DNA of 64,000 nucleotides from Linnemannia schmuckeri (lineage: Eukaryota; Mortierellomycota; Mortierellomycetes; Mortierellales; Mortierellaceae): the NCBI GenBank assembly GCA_029449235.1, contig JANATG010000016.1, positions 310,001-374,000 on the forward strand, written 5' to 3'. Position 1 is the first letter of the stretch. Each line of letters starts with the position of its first letter. The translations under genes and the position numbers were made by a program. Shown one piece after another: positions 1 to 10,337 of the stretch. The notes beneath the pieces were generated by a model. That model did not search any database, was not told the DNA's origin, and saw nothing but the letters and a program-made list of their open reading frames with translations.

Positions 1-1186
1 GGGGACCATCAAAGATTCACGTCGTCTGTCAAAGCAGAACTAATGGAATTGATTGCAGGGATCATAGCCACACCCGAGGACCAGGGCCCCTGCATTCGAC
101 TCGACAACCAGACCGTGGTGAAGCAGTTTAGAGATGCCATCGTCAATCGGAAACGAGCGTCGGTGAGGATGAAACTACGGTGCGTCTATGCTGCGGAGTG
201 GGCGGTAGTGGCAAGGATATGCAACGAACGTACGGGGATAACGACAGTCGAGTGGGTCAAGGGACACGATGGGGACAAGTGGAATGAGAAGATGGACCGA
301 GCGGCGAAGGAGGCTCAATCCCAGACCGAGCAAGTATGGGAGTTCGACAGGTCCGCCCAGGATGATATCAAGTACTTAGTGACGATGGCTGGAAAAACCC
401 TAGATCAGGACACGAGGCATGTGTTGAAGATGCAGACCACAAGGCGCTGGCACCCGGAGTGGAGGGCGCTCAAGAGGACGAAGAGGTCGATTCCGATCTA
501 CAAGGGCACAGACTGGCTGGGCACTCTCTCCAACATACACAACAAAAACCAGTCAATTCCTTCTTCAGCTCTCGGCAGGATACACGTCTACGCAGCCACA
601 GGATAAAGAAAGTCCACGGAATGTTACCAACCATGGATGCCTTACACGCCAGGCGCCCAGAACTGTACGAGGACGACCGATACCGACAATGTGATCAAGA
701 GACGGGGGATAACGTTCACGTCAGGACGTACCGCAAGAGTAGAGAGGCGCAAGACGAGATCAGGAAGGACGCCCTCAAACGAGTGGATGGATGGGGAGCG
801 ATCGCCACACGATACTTCAATGCGCAGAGAGAGAAGAAGCGTCAGCTAGGGAAACCACCACCATCGGATATCGCCTGGAGGAAGCCAAGAACAAGCACGT
901 GCCGCGAGGCATTGTGGTCGGTGGTTGAAAAGCCAGGAGAGGAGGAGGAGTGGCAGCAACAGACCGAGAACGCATGGTAACCTTGCCACATTTACCGAGG
1001 TCTCGTGCCTATAGCCCTAGCAAAGCGTGGGACAAGGTGTTCAAGGACATCCCGGCCATCATTGCCCAGCACGTGAGTCGGCTGTTTTGCCGGTACGTCG
1101 AGAAGGAAGCGAGGGAGCGGCTATGGATACCCAGATGCGAAACGATGGTCAAGTGGGAGATGGCGAACAAATCACAGACAGCATGA
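1..1186 (+). pseudogene. 3' fragment of a LINE (non-LTR retrotransposon) with RNase H domain, frameshifted
   Basis: The frame is open from base 1, so the element starts outside the window. Frame 1 (to about 606) reads as an RNase H domain: KAEL near the start, LDNQ about 20 residues later, and WVKGH followed by NEKMDRAAKEA, giving the acidic E, D, D set of the fold. Coding then shifts to frame 3 (about 560-980), where SHRIKKVHGMLPT, PELYEDDRYRQC and DNVHV look like the C-terminal region of fungal LINE pol proteins. It shifts again to frame 2 (about 985-1186; AWDKVF, LWIPRCE). Two frame changes mean the copy is dead. No poly-A tail is obvious. Tad-like or I-like clades with RNase H are the likely source; the clade is inference. 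Confidence 0.75.
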
Positions 1187-1740
1187 AACAGAAATGCACA
1201 ACCGAACGCCAGAGTGCCGGGTGAAAACAAATATATGGACGGAAACTCCAAGAAGATGAGTGCCTCTGCGGACGAGCCAACACAGAACACGATGGAGAGC
1301 GATGCCCAGGCGAGCAGCGCGATACACGAGTGGCTGATCAAGCAGTCATCAAGTCCCTTCTGGGCCTGAGGCGCATGGATATTATGGAGAGGAGAGGCAA
1401 TATGGTCATCAAGGAGTTAGAGGTGGACGACGGCTAGGTCCCTTGAGCTCGCGTTAAAGTTGCAAGAGTCGTCCGGACTCGTAAGAGAATGGGCTGTGGT
1501 CCTCAGGTGCAATATACTGCACTGTACTGCATGGTCAAACTTCAGTGCCACCCATGTACTGGAGTTTCAAATTACAGTCCTTCTAGTGCATTTCTTGTTC
1601 TCCATTGTTCAAATACCATTTACACTGTCTTCTTTTTCGCCTTTTATGTTTTTCGCTCGTCTCTCGTTTCCTATATTAACCCACCTCTTCTCCTCCGCTT
1701 TTCTTCCCTCCCTCTTCATCCCTCTCAACCATCTCATAAC
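1187..1740. other. Intergenic: LINE tail and dynamin-copy promoter region
   Basis: No credible gene is seen. The first 250 bp continue the decayed LINE-like sequence. From about 1560 the plus strand becomes pyrimidine-rich, with a TATA-like CTATATTAAC at 1671-1680, some 65 bp upstream of the first ATG of the dynamin-like copy. The same layout precedes the intact copy (TATATAAA at 5715-5722), so the promoter was duplicated with the gene. Confidence 0.6.
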
Positions 1741-4362
1741 ATGTCTGCTCAACCTTATAACACCCAATCCACCCTTCTCGCCCAACCCAGCGCTCCCGCC
1801 CAATCCCCTCCTCCCACCATGCAAAAAAAGCCAATTCGATCCACCACCTCTATGTTTGGCGTCGAGTTGGAGTATCAGCAAGTCATCGACAATATCAACA
1901 GGGCACAGAGCCACGGCCGGCCCCACAAGTTAAGCGTTCCCAAGATGGTCATCATCGGTGACCAGTCCAGTGGCAAGTCTAGCATCCTAGAGGCTCTTTC
2001 CAAGCTGGCCTTCCCTCGTGACAAGGACATGTGCACTCGCTTTGCCACCCAGGTCAACCTTCGTCGCAACCCTGCCTTGGAAGAAGACATTCTGTTGGCT
2101 CGGATTGAGGACGAGGACGATTTTAACAACCTCTTCAGAATCGTCAAGGACCCCATGACCTTCGACGGTGTCATTGAACAAGCCGTGACCGTCCTCTGTA
2201 AGAGAAAAACACCGACATCTCTGACAAGGCCCTGGAGCTCACCTTGTCTGGCCCTACCCAGACCCCCCTTACCATAGTAGACCTTCCGGGATTCATTAAT
2301 ACGACTTCGGATGGCCAGGATAAGTGTCTCCCTAACACCATTAGCGCCATCAACAAGCATTATATTCGAGACCCTCGTACTATCATCCTCGCAGTTGTTC
2401 AGACCAATGTCGATTTGAACACCACCAGGGCTCTTTCCGAGGCCGCGGAGTATGACCCTGAGGGCGAGCGCACCATCCCGATCGTCACCAAGCCCGATTG
2501 TTTCCAGAACGGCTAGCACCCCGACTGGATCGAGGTGATCCTCAACCGCAGAAAGACCATGCGCCATGGGTACTTGGTCACGCGTAACACAGGCTATGAC
2601 TAAAAGAACCTGACGTGGGAGGCAGCCCGTCAAGAAGAGCAAAGGTTCTTCGAGTCCTACCTGTGGAACGCTGTCCCGACCGACCGCAAGGGCCGTGACG
2701 CTGTCAAGAAGTTCCTTGGAAATGTGCTGTTTGAGCACATCAGCCGCGAACTGTCCATCCTCAAGCGAGAGGTCGACGCCACGATCGACACGTTCAAGAA
2801 GGACCTCGCAGTATTGGGGACCCCTATCGCTTCCACGACTGTAGCACGTGGGAAACTCCACGAGGCGGCCATGCGCCTCCAGCCGCAGCTGATAGCCTTC
2901 CTGAACGCCGATTACGACCATGCCTATCTCGCGGCGCACAAGGACAAGCCCATTCCTACCTCCGGCGAGGACGTCTATTTCATCCGTTCTTCGCTCCTGG
3001 GGCTCTACAAGAAATACTGCTCGGACATGTCAAGCAAGGTTGCAGGCTTCCATCCATCTGAGATTGAGGGCCTTGTTGCTCGCTACGAAGGCAACAATCT
3101 TTCAGGCCTTGTCGATTACCTCACGTTCAAGAGCATTGTCAACGGTCATTTTCTGAATAACTGGCGGGTCATTACCAAGACCCATGTCGAGGCGATGCAC
3201 AGTCATCTCTATGACGCCCTTTCGCACTTCATTGCTTATAAAGCCAACTCCACCGCTCGTGATGTCTTCACCCATGTCTTTGGTCGATTCTCCCGTCTTC
3301 AGGGTATCGAGGTCAAGAAAACTATTGAGAGCATTATCGATGGCGAGGCTTACCCTCTCACCCTCAGCCGTCACTACTCGGAAGCCATTCACAAAGCGCG
3401 CTCCAAGAACAATCGTCTCCCCGCTCTTCCCCGCGACCCTTCAGTCACTGATTTGAGCAACAGCGCCGGTGTCATAACACCTCCATTTTCGGCCCTGATA
3501 CACCACCACCCTTTCAGACCGAGTCGCCAGCTCCAGTGACTTCAGAACCTGCCCAGACCGAATCGTCAGTTTCATCTTCTCCTTTTTCTGAAAAAAAAGC
3601 TGCTGATGACAGACTGGGATGACGTTCTCGCCGCCGATGAGATGATCCCCTGCTTGCGTGCCTACCTCAAAACCGCCCGTGAGCGCATTTTCGACAAGGT
3701 TCTCATGGAGACGATCGAACACCACATGGTCAAGGGAATGTGGGGGTCTTGAGGGGGGTTGCCCTTGGTTGGCCGAGTCGTTGGCGGCAGTGCCAGGTGT
3801 GACAGGGTCACTAGTCGGGGAAGAGGGAGAAGGGAAAGTGAAGTTCTCCTCTACAACCCCTGTATTCAAAGGTGTGTCTCCAGGATCGACGGGCATAACT
3901 CAGATAGCAGGCAGACGAGGAAAAAAAGATGTGTATGTGTGTATGTGTGTGTGTGTGTGTGTGTTGTGTGTCCCTTCTCAATATCGCGATAAAAAACAGT
4001 GACTCTCAAGACCTGCTCGTATCGTGGAAGAAGGTGATTTTATGTCAATTGCTATTCTCTAAAGACTGAAAACTACTACTGCTCCTAATGGTCAAAAAGG
4101 TACAGTGCTTACCTGCTCGTATCGTAGAAGAAGGTGCTTTTCCAGACATTCGCAGGCAAACGCGTAAAATAGTCAAAATGGCCATCAGAAGCTAAGCCAC
4201 TCAAATCACCACAGGAATCGAGAAATATTTCTCTATGCTGCTCAAGGCCACTGATGGCGGAGTGACATGCATGATTGAGTCCCCCGCACTCAAGCGTCAA
4301 CGAAAGGAACTTAAGACCAAAATTGCTGACTTTGAGGGTATCATGGCAGAGCTCTCTAAGTA
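1741..4362 (+). pseudogene. Dynamin-like GTPase pseudogene (first of two tandem copies)
   Basis: A decayed paralog of the intact gene at 5846-7909. It retains the P-loop GDQSSGKSS, the DLPGF G3 motif and the TKPD G4 motif, plus the middle and GTPase-effector regions. Breaks seen: a 1-bp deletion near 2200-2207 (the intact gene reads CKKRNTDIS there) moves coding from frame 1 to frame 3; TAG at 2514-2516 stands where the paralog has Leu; TAA at 2601-2603 stands where it has Gln; the linker region around 3540-3600 is also disrupted; and a 475-bp insertion (3739-4213) interrupts the effector domain after MVKG. The C-terminus resumes at about 4219 (EKYFSMLLKAT) and ends at the TAA at 4360-4362. 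It has an extra 40-residue Pro/Ser/Gln-rich N-terminus that the intact copy lacks. Confidence 0.9.
3739..4213. mobile_element. MITE-like insertion (475 bp) in the dynamin pseudogene
   Basis: The sequence is absent from the intact paralog. It begins TGTGGGGGTCTTGAG and ends CTCAAATCACCACA, which are imperfect inverted terminal repeats of about 14 bp. GGAA flanks both sides (3735-3738 and 4214-4217; GGAAT if the shared T is counted), as expected of a 4-5 bp target-site duplication. Removing the element and one GGAA gives an in-frame V-K-G-I-E-K-Y-F-S, matching the paralog's I-K-R-I-H-V-Y-F-S. Inside are a (GT)n tract at 3929-3970 and a 24-bp near-identical direct repeat at about 4011 and 4110. 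It has no coding capacity. The superfamily is not recognised. Confidence 0.7.
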
Positions 4363-5714
4363 ATCTTCCTTTGCCTCCGCTTTCTCTCCTTCCTCCTCCT
4401 TCCTTTCCCGCAATCCCCTCCGCTCTCTTTTCTTCTCCTCCTTGCTTCGTTTGCCTATATTTTTTCCTCGTATCATGGTCTTTTTCTCTCAGTATCATGT
4501 CATTGCTGTTCAATTTTACGACTTTTGTTCTGCTTTATACTTTTTTGTACCACCTTTTGCAACTGTTGAATAAAAATTTCTTCTATCAAGATCATCTTAA
4601 CTATCACTCTTCTCTTGTGTAAACCAAAAAAAAAAAAAAAAAAAAAAAATTGTAACACGGATGCCTACACGATGAACAAGAATGAAAAAAGAGGTCATCT
4701 GTAGGTATGAGGGAAACTATTTTCATGCGTGTTTTTGTCGGAGAGTGAAGTAACAGACAAGAGAAGCCCAAGCAAGCAATGGGTGAGTACGGGGATGGCG
4801 AAGGGTTAAAAAATTTCTTTGAATGCATGAGGACACGGAAAGAAAAAGGAGGAGAGTCTACTTTTGGAAAATATAATTTCCCAAAGAAACACAAAAGAGA
4901 GGAGTTGGCAAAAGTTCCCGACATTCTGACCTACGAACGGGTAAAAACCACAATAGACCTTAACCGTAGATGTCCTTATTGAAGTAAATTATTGGCCTTA
5001 CGATTCGAATTGGTGGCGTTACGGTTCGATATGGCGAAGCATGGGCCAACCGCTATTTTTGTCCATTCTTCAACTTCAGAGTCCTCAAGCGCTGCGCCAT
5101 GAGAGGAGAAAAAAATACCGCAAATAAATATGCATGCACACATACGAAATCGACAACTTACTATGCCATGGATTGTGTAACCAAATAAAAAAAAGAATAT
5201 AACAAACATCAAACAACAAAGTATAGCACTTTCGCAGGTGTAGAGGCAATGAAACCCTCCTCTTTCCATAGGAAGCTTGACTATCGACAATGCCTTGGCG
5301 CGGTAGCGCAAGGAGAGCACGAAGAAAAAGGCATGAATTGTAGCGGCAGTACGCCTGGGCGTAATACGCGCGCATGCATCCGTCTCTAGGCGGTGAGAAT
5401 AATGATGTATGTTCAATGCATTATGCATAAGAAATAGCAACAATGAGGGTGCGGTAAAAGGCGAAGGCATAAAATTGAAAGCAAAAGTATACGTGTATTA
5501 AGCTCTTCTATACAGTGCAGGCAGACAAAAAAGCGCGAAAGGTCTAGTGTCGCTCGCCTTGTTTCGTTATATGCAATCGCACCATTCCCTTTGTCCACCC
5601 TCGCCTCTCTTGCCTCTTTGCGCTCTATGCTTCTCTAGTCATTCCCTTTTCTGTTATCCTCGCCTTTTTCACTTGTTTCATTTGAACCTCGACTTCTTTT
5701 TCTTTCTACTTTCC
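4363..5714. other. Intergenic between the two dynamin copies
   Basis: No credible gene is seen. There is an AATAAA-type signal near 4570 for the upstream copy and a 24-bp poly-A tract at 4626-4649. The rest is A/T-rich with only short ORFs that resemble nothing known. Pyrimidine-rich sequence from about 5560 leads into the promoter of the intact dynamin gene. Confidence 0.5.
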
Positions 5715-5722
5715 TATATAAA
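5715..5722 (+). promoter_or_regulatory. TATA box of the intact dynamin-like gene
   Basis: TATATAAA lies 124 bp upstream of the ATG in a CT-rich region. An equivalent box occurs at 1671-1680 in front of the pseudogene copy. Confidence 0.55.
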
Positions 5723-5845
5723 CCCTTCTCTTTCCATTCTTTTTCTCCTCATCCTCAACATCTCACAACACACCACCCCATCCTCTTCTCAACTCACCCA
5801 CCACTTTCACTCTTAAAAGTAACAACCCAACAACGCACTGCCGCT

Positions 5846-7909
5846 ATGTTTAACGGGGACTCCGAGTACCAGCAGGTCATCGACAACATCAACAAGGTCC
5901 AGAACCACGGCCTGACTCACAAGCTGAGTATCCCACAGATGGTCATCATCGGTGACCAGTCTAGTGGCAAGTCGAGCGTCCTCGAGGCCATCACCAAGCT
6001 GACCTTCCCCCGCGACAAGGACATGTGCACCCGCTTCGCCATACAGGTGAACCTACGTCGCAACCCTGCTTTGCAAGAGGACGTGCTATCGGCCAGGATC
6101 GAAGGCGAGGAAGAGTTCAACAACCTCTTCAATCCCGTCAAAACGACCACGACCTTCCACGGCGTAGTCGAGCAAGCCGTGAACATCCTCTGCAAGAAGA
6201 GGAACACCGATATCTCTGACAAGGTCCTGGAGCTCACCTTGTCTGGACCCACCCAGTCTCCTCTGACCATGATTGACCTTCCGGGTTTCATCAACACGAC
6301 CTCGGACGGCCAGGATAAGAGTCTCCCCAACACCATTAGCGCCATCAACATGCGCTACATCGAGGATCCACGTACCATCATCCTCGCCGTTGTCCAGGCC
6401 ACCGCCGACTTGAACACCACGAGGGCCCTCTCTGAGGCCGGAAAAGTTGACCCTGATGGCGAGCGCACCGTTCCCATCGTCACCAAGCCCGACTACATCC
6501 AGAACGGCCTGCACCCAGACTGGATTGAGGTCCTTCTCAACCGCAAAAAGACTATGAAGCACGGTTATTTGGTCATGCGCAACACGGGATATGACCAGAA
6601 ATCACTGTCTTGGGATGAGGCCCGTCGGGAGGAGGACAAGTTTTTTGAATCGGAACTGTGGAACCCAGTCCGGTCCGATCGCAAGGGGCGTGTGGCCGTC
6701 AGGAAGTTCCTAGGCAATCTTCTGTTTGAGCACATCAGCCGCGAGCTGCCTGTTCTCAAGCGCGAGGTCGACGCTGCGCTCGATACGTTCAAGATGGACC
6801 TCGCGGCGCTGGGCGACCCTATTGCCAGTACGGACGAGGCACGTGTCATGCTCGTCGATGCCACCTTACACCTGCAGCCGCAGGTCATTAGCTTCTTGAA
6901 CGCTGAATACGATCATACGTACATTGCCGCGTTCAAGGAGAAGCTCATCCCGAGTTCCGGTCTTGATCCTTACTTTGTCCGTTCATCGCTCCTAAGACTC
7001 TACAAGGAATACCGCCAGGCGATGTGGAATAAGGATGCTGGCCTGCCCTCATCCGAGATTGTTAACCTAGTGGCGCGCTACAGAGGAAATGACTTGCCGG
7101 GCTTTGTCTCCTTCACCACTTTTACTAACATCATCAATGGGCACTTCCTTGACGGTTGGCGTAACACCACCAAGGCCCACGTTCAAAAGATGCACAGGCA
7201 CCTCTCGGACGCACTCTCGGACTTTATCGCCCACACCGCCAACGCAACCGCCCGTGATGTGTTCACTCACGTCTTTGACCGATTCTCGCGACAACAGGTC
7301 CGCGAAATCGACCAGACGATCCAAGACATTTTCGAAGACGAGTCCACCCCCTTTACCCTCAGCCGCCATTACCTCGAGGCCATTCACGAGGAACGATCCA
7401 AGGCCAATCGGATCCGAATTCTCACTCGCGAGAAATCTGTCATTGACTTGAACAAGGGTAGAGTAGACTCCCCACCTCTTCCCTCATCTAGCACATCACA
7501 TCCTCCACAGAACGAATCACCAGGATCACCACAACCTTCCTTACTGGCGGGATCGTCAGATTCGTCCAATTTTGCACAGAGATCCAACTCCTCGGCACCT
7601 CCTCTTTCGCAACAACAGCAGCAGCCGCCGCCGCAGGACGGTGATTGGGATGAAGCACACATGGCCGAGGAGATGATTCCCTGCCTCCGCGCCTACCTCA
7701 AGACCGCCCGAGAGCGCATTGTCGACAAGGTCTTGATGGAGACGATCGAGCGCCACATGATCAAGAGGATCCACGTCTACTTCTCCATGCTTCTTAAGGC
7801 TACCAATGCAGAGCTGGCATGCATGCTCGAATCTCCTATGCTCAAGCGCCGTCGTGAGGGTCTTGAAGCAAAAATTGCAGACTTTGAGAAAATCTTGGAG
7901 GAACTCTAA
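5846..7909 (+). CDS. Dynamin-like (Mx/Vps1-type) large GTPase, intact, 687 aa
   Basis: A single-exon gene for a GTPase of the dynamin superfamily, proteins that assemble into helical collars on membranes and hydrolyse GTP. Visible motifs: G1 GDQSSGKS at 36-43, the G2 threonine in CTR (T62), G3 DLPG at 144-147 and G4 TKPD at 213-216. A helical middle/stalk region follows, then a Ser/Pro/Gln-rich linker with a QQQQQPPP run (about 540-590), and a GTPase effector-like C-terminus (about 600-687, MIPCLRAYLKTARERIVDKV). No PH domain, transmembrane segment or proline-rich tail is seen, so it resembles the soluble Mx/Vps1 shape rather than classical endocytic dynamin. The start fits because the pseudogene aligns from just downstream of it and the TATA box is 124 bp away. 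An AATAAA lies at 8022-8027. The cellular role (vacuolar, peroxisomal or defensive) cannot be told from sequence. Confidence 0.93.
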   Translation: MFNGDSEYQQVIDNINKVQNHGLTHKLSIPQMVIIGDQSSGKSSVLEAITKLTFPRDKDMCTRFAIQVNLRRNPALQEDVLSARIEGEEEFNNLFNPVKTTTTFHGVVEQAVNILCKKRNTDISDKVLELTLSGPTQSPLTMIDLPGFINTTSDGQDKSLPNTISAINMRYIEDPRTIILAVVQATADLNTTRALSEAGKVDPDGERTVPIVTKPDYIQNGLHPDWIEVLLNRKKTMKHGYLVMRNTGYDQKSLSWDEARREEDKFFESELWNPVRSDRKGRVAVRKFLGNLLFEHISRELPVLKREVDAALDTFKMDLAALGDPIASTDEARVMLVDATLHLQPQVISFLNAEYDHTYIAAFKEKLIPSSGLDPYFVRSSLLRLYKEYRQAMWNKDAGLPSSEIVNLVARYRGNDLPGFVSFTTFTNIINGHFLDGWRNTTKAHVQKMHRHLSDALSDFIAHTANATARDVFTHVFDRFSRQQVREIDQTIQDIFEDESTPFTLSRHYLEAIHEERSKANRIRILTREKSVIDLNKGRVDSPPLPSSSTSHPPQNESPGSPQPSLLAGSSDSSNFAQRSNSSAPPLSQQQQQPPPQDGDWDEAHMAEEMIPCLRAYLKTARERIVDKVLMETIERHMIKRIHVYFSMLLKATNAELACMLESPMLKRRREGLEAKIADFEKILEEL

Positions 7910-8269
7910 CTGTCTCCTCTCTCACTATCTCTTTTTTCATACTTTTTATGCCACTTTTTCTTATTGTGCTTTTGTTTACTATGTTTTCTTGTTTTTTATC
8001 CATTCCCTTTTGTATATCCCGAATAAAAAAAATTACCACTTAAATTGTCATGGTTTTCAGTTTCTGATTGTGCCAACAAAAACAAAGAGCAACAGGTGCT
8101 TTCACAGCGAGAAGGCAAGAGTATGGGACGAAGCATGGTACCCCTCAACACCATAGGAACAGAAAAAAAATCAAAGATTTCAAAACAAAGCCCTCTAGAT
8201 CGAAATTAATGTAGGCTACTCTCGTTTTCCTCTAATACGGTTCCTGTCACGTCACACGATCTGTAGAAT

Positions 8270-10337
8270 TCATTCCGCAACCGCATGCTTCTGCTCGGGC
8301 CGCTTGAGGTGAAGACTGGGCTGAACGGCGAGTCGCATCTCGGTTGGGGTGGTGTCGAGGGGCAAGAAATACAATTGAGGTCTGTTGCTCAGACTTTTTC
8401 TTTCAACGATGCCATTCATCCACTTGGGCATATTCTTCATCAAGAACCGAACAATCGCCGCCTTCCAACCCTATGTACACTGCGTTAACATGGCAGAAAA
8501 AGAAAGAGGTTAGCAACTTAGTTAAAAGAACTGGAAGCTGCGATGAAAAACGTCCATTAGTAGTCAGAGTAGATCATACCGAGTCGACCATGTGCCTGAA
8601 CACAAGACTGGCGCTGAACGCTTCCTCCACCCAGGGCATGCGCTCATTCTTGTAGGCCAAGAAAGAGGCTTCAATTTCCTTGGTAGTGGGATGATCTGGA
8701 AGGGCGTGGATATAGTTGGCGAGCATAGCGGCGTCGTGAAGGGCGTTGATGGCTCCTGATCCTCCCGCTGGATTCGCCTGTATCAATAACAAGAAAAAAG
8801 AGTAGTGTTTTAGTTCTATTGGCTATCACAATGAAGGGAGTAGGTACTCAAAACAAGCATGCCTCCTTTTTCCATACCTTGTGGCATGCTAATTCGAGCG
8901 ACGAGAACAATAAAAACAAATAACGTGAGTAAAAAGTACAGCAATGTGTTGAGCTCCAAGAAAAAAAAGCCAAGAGAAAGACATACCATCACCAACAAGA
9001 ACAGTATGACCATGGGACCAAGTCTGGAAGACCATCTCCTCCAACATGACCTTGGAGATAAACTCCTTATTAGGTGTCCAGTCCAAGAGGTCCCCAAGAG
9101 CGAGCTGCTTCTCTCTGCCGCTGTCGACAGGGAAATCACGGACCTCGTTACACATCGCCTGGGCTGCTTCTTGATCCCATTGCACATCCCGGAAGGCATC
9201 GTCGTCCTTGGTTGTCTCTCCAACGAGGTAGTGTAAGACGCTGTAACACACGGTATTTTGAGCAATGACGAAATGTAACGTCTACGAGTTGACGAGGTGC
9301 GTGCGGAGAGAAATATAACAAATGAAGAGGTAGAGTCATAACCTTGACAAAAAAGACAGCTGATACAACACCATTTAAAATGTAGCCCTTGAGGAGATTG
9401 ACTTACGGCGTAGGGCCTGTCCTTGGCAAGGATGTTCTTGAACTGACATTCAAGCTTGGCCAAATCTGGGAATTCTTCCAATGTCAAAGGTCTAGTCTGA
9501 CCAACCAGGCAGATGTTCACAAAGGGTAAAGGCGTAGCATCTGATGCGGGCAACTTGCTCTCTTTCTGGAGTTGAGCATAGAGATTCTGGCGAACAACGC
9601 TGTAGGCACCATCTGATCCGACCAGAATAGCACCCTTCTACTCGGACCCATAGTTACAGGCGATGATGATCCCGTTGTCGTCCTGCTGGGTCTTGAGGAT
9701 CATTTTTCCGAAATGAATGCGTTCCTTGGGGATCTGTCGCAACAACAGGTCGTACAATACTGGGCGAGGAAGGGCTCGAGCCTCAGCACCATATCTACAT
9801 TCGTAAATAACAAGACGTAGTAGTGCAAGGTGCAACGTGCGGATAGAGTCCTGTGTATGGGACGAAGAGGAAGGATGTAAAAAAAATAAGCGATGTAATT
9901 ACCTTTTGACGGGATCATCAACGTCTGCAACGTCTGCAACGACGAACTCGGGATTCAGACCAGGTGCGGTGATGACTTGAAGGGTAGTCGACAGTTTGCT
10001 GAGAGAGCGGAATTCATCCCAGATACCCAACTGTTTGAACAAAGGGGCCGTGACTCCCGTCAGAGAATTAATCGACCCTGATTTCAGCATCGTCTAAGAA
10101 AAGAGATACAAGCACATGAATGTATGAGAGTTATTGTACTTCATTGGTAGTACCTTTTTAGTGGCACTAGGACGTTATTTAGACGTGCATACCAAGGGGC
10201 TTGATATGGGGGGCACGTTCAAATATCTCGTAGGGGGTGTCTGTCTTCTGCAGTATCATGCCCAAGGCAAGCCCACCGAGACCTGCTGCGACAATAAGGA
10301 CCTTGGGGCGGTTTGTTGCATTGTCGGTTGGGGGCAT
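8270..10337 (-). pseudogene. FAD-dependent monooxygenase, seven exons, one premature stop
   Basis: Predicted exons (minus strand): 10337-10193, 10077-9903, 9794-9407, 9281-8987, 8888-8878, 8777-8580, 8470-8270. All phases join to a 470-codon product. Family marks of PHBH-fold aromatic-ring-type flavin monooxygenases: an N-terminal Rossmann stretch VLIVAAGLGGLALG with a following IFERA acidic strand end, KPLGS, LVGSDGAYSVVRQ (the DG motif), and a split LVGDACHK plus GGSGAINALHDA (the second FAD motif). Oddities: TAG at 9640-9638 sits at codon 159, where family members usually have Tyr (SE-Y-KGAILVGSDG). Exon 5 is only 11 nt yet encodes most of the invariant ACHK. The first Gly of GxGxxG is Ala. 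Everything else is open, so the gene is either very recently dead or carries a sequence error. The substrate is unknown. Confidence 0.82.

Noticed and set aside
3929..3970. CRISPR-like or regulatory reading of the GT-rich repeat
   Set aside because: It is a plain (GT)n microsatellite inside the inserted element; no spacer-repeat pattern occurs anywhere in the window.
4569..4649. AATAAA-type signal and a 24-bp poly-A tract after the dynamin pseudogene, suggesting a retrocopy
   Set aside because: The pseudogene also shares promoter-like sequence with the intact tandem copy (TATA-like box in a CT-rich leader), which a retrocopy would lack, and the A tract is too far from the signal. Segmental duplication is simpler.
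9640..9665. A tiny intron that would remove the monooxygenase TAG
   Set aside because: The only GT...AG pair enclosing the stop spans about 20 nt, too short for splicing, and would delete conserved residues.
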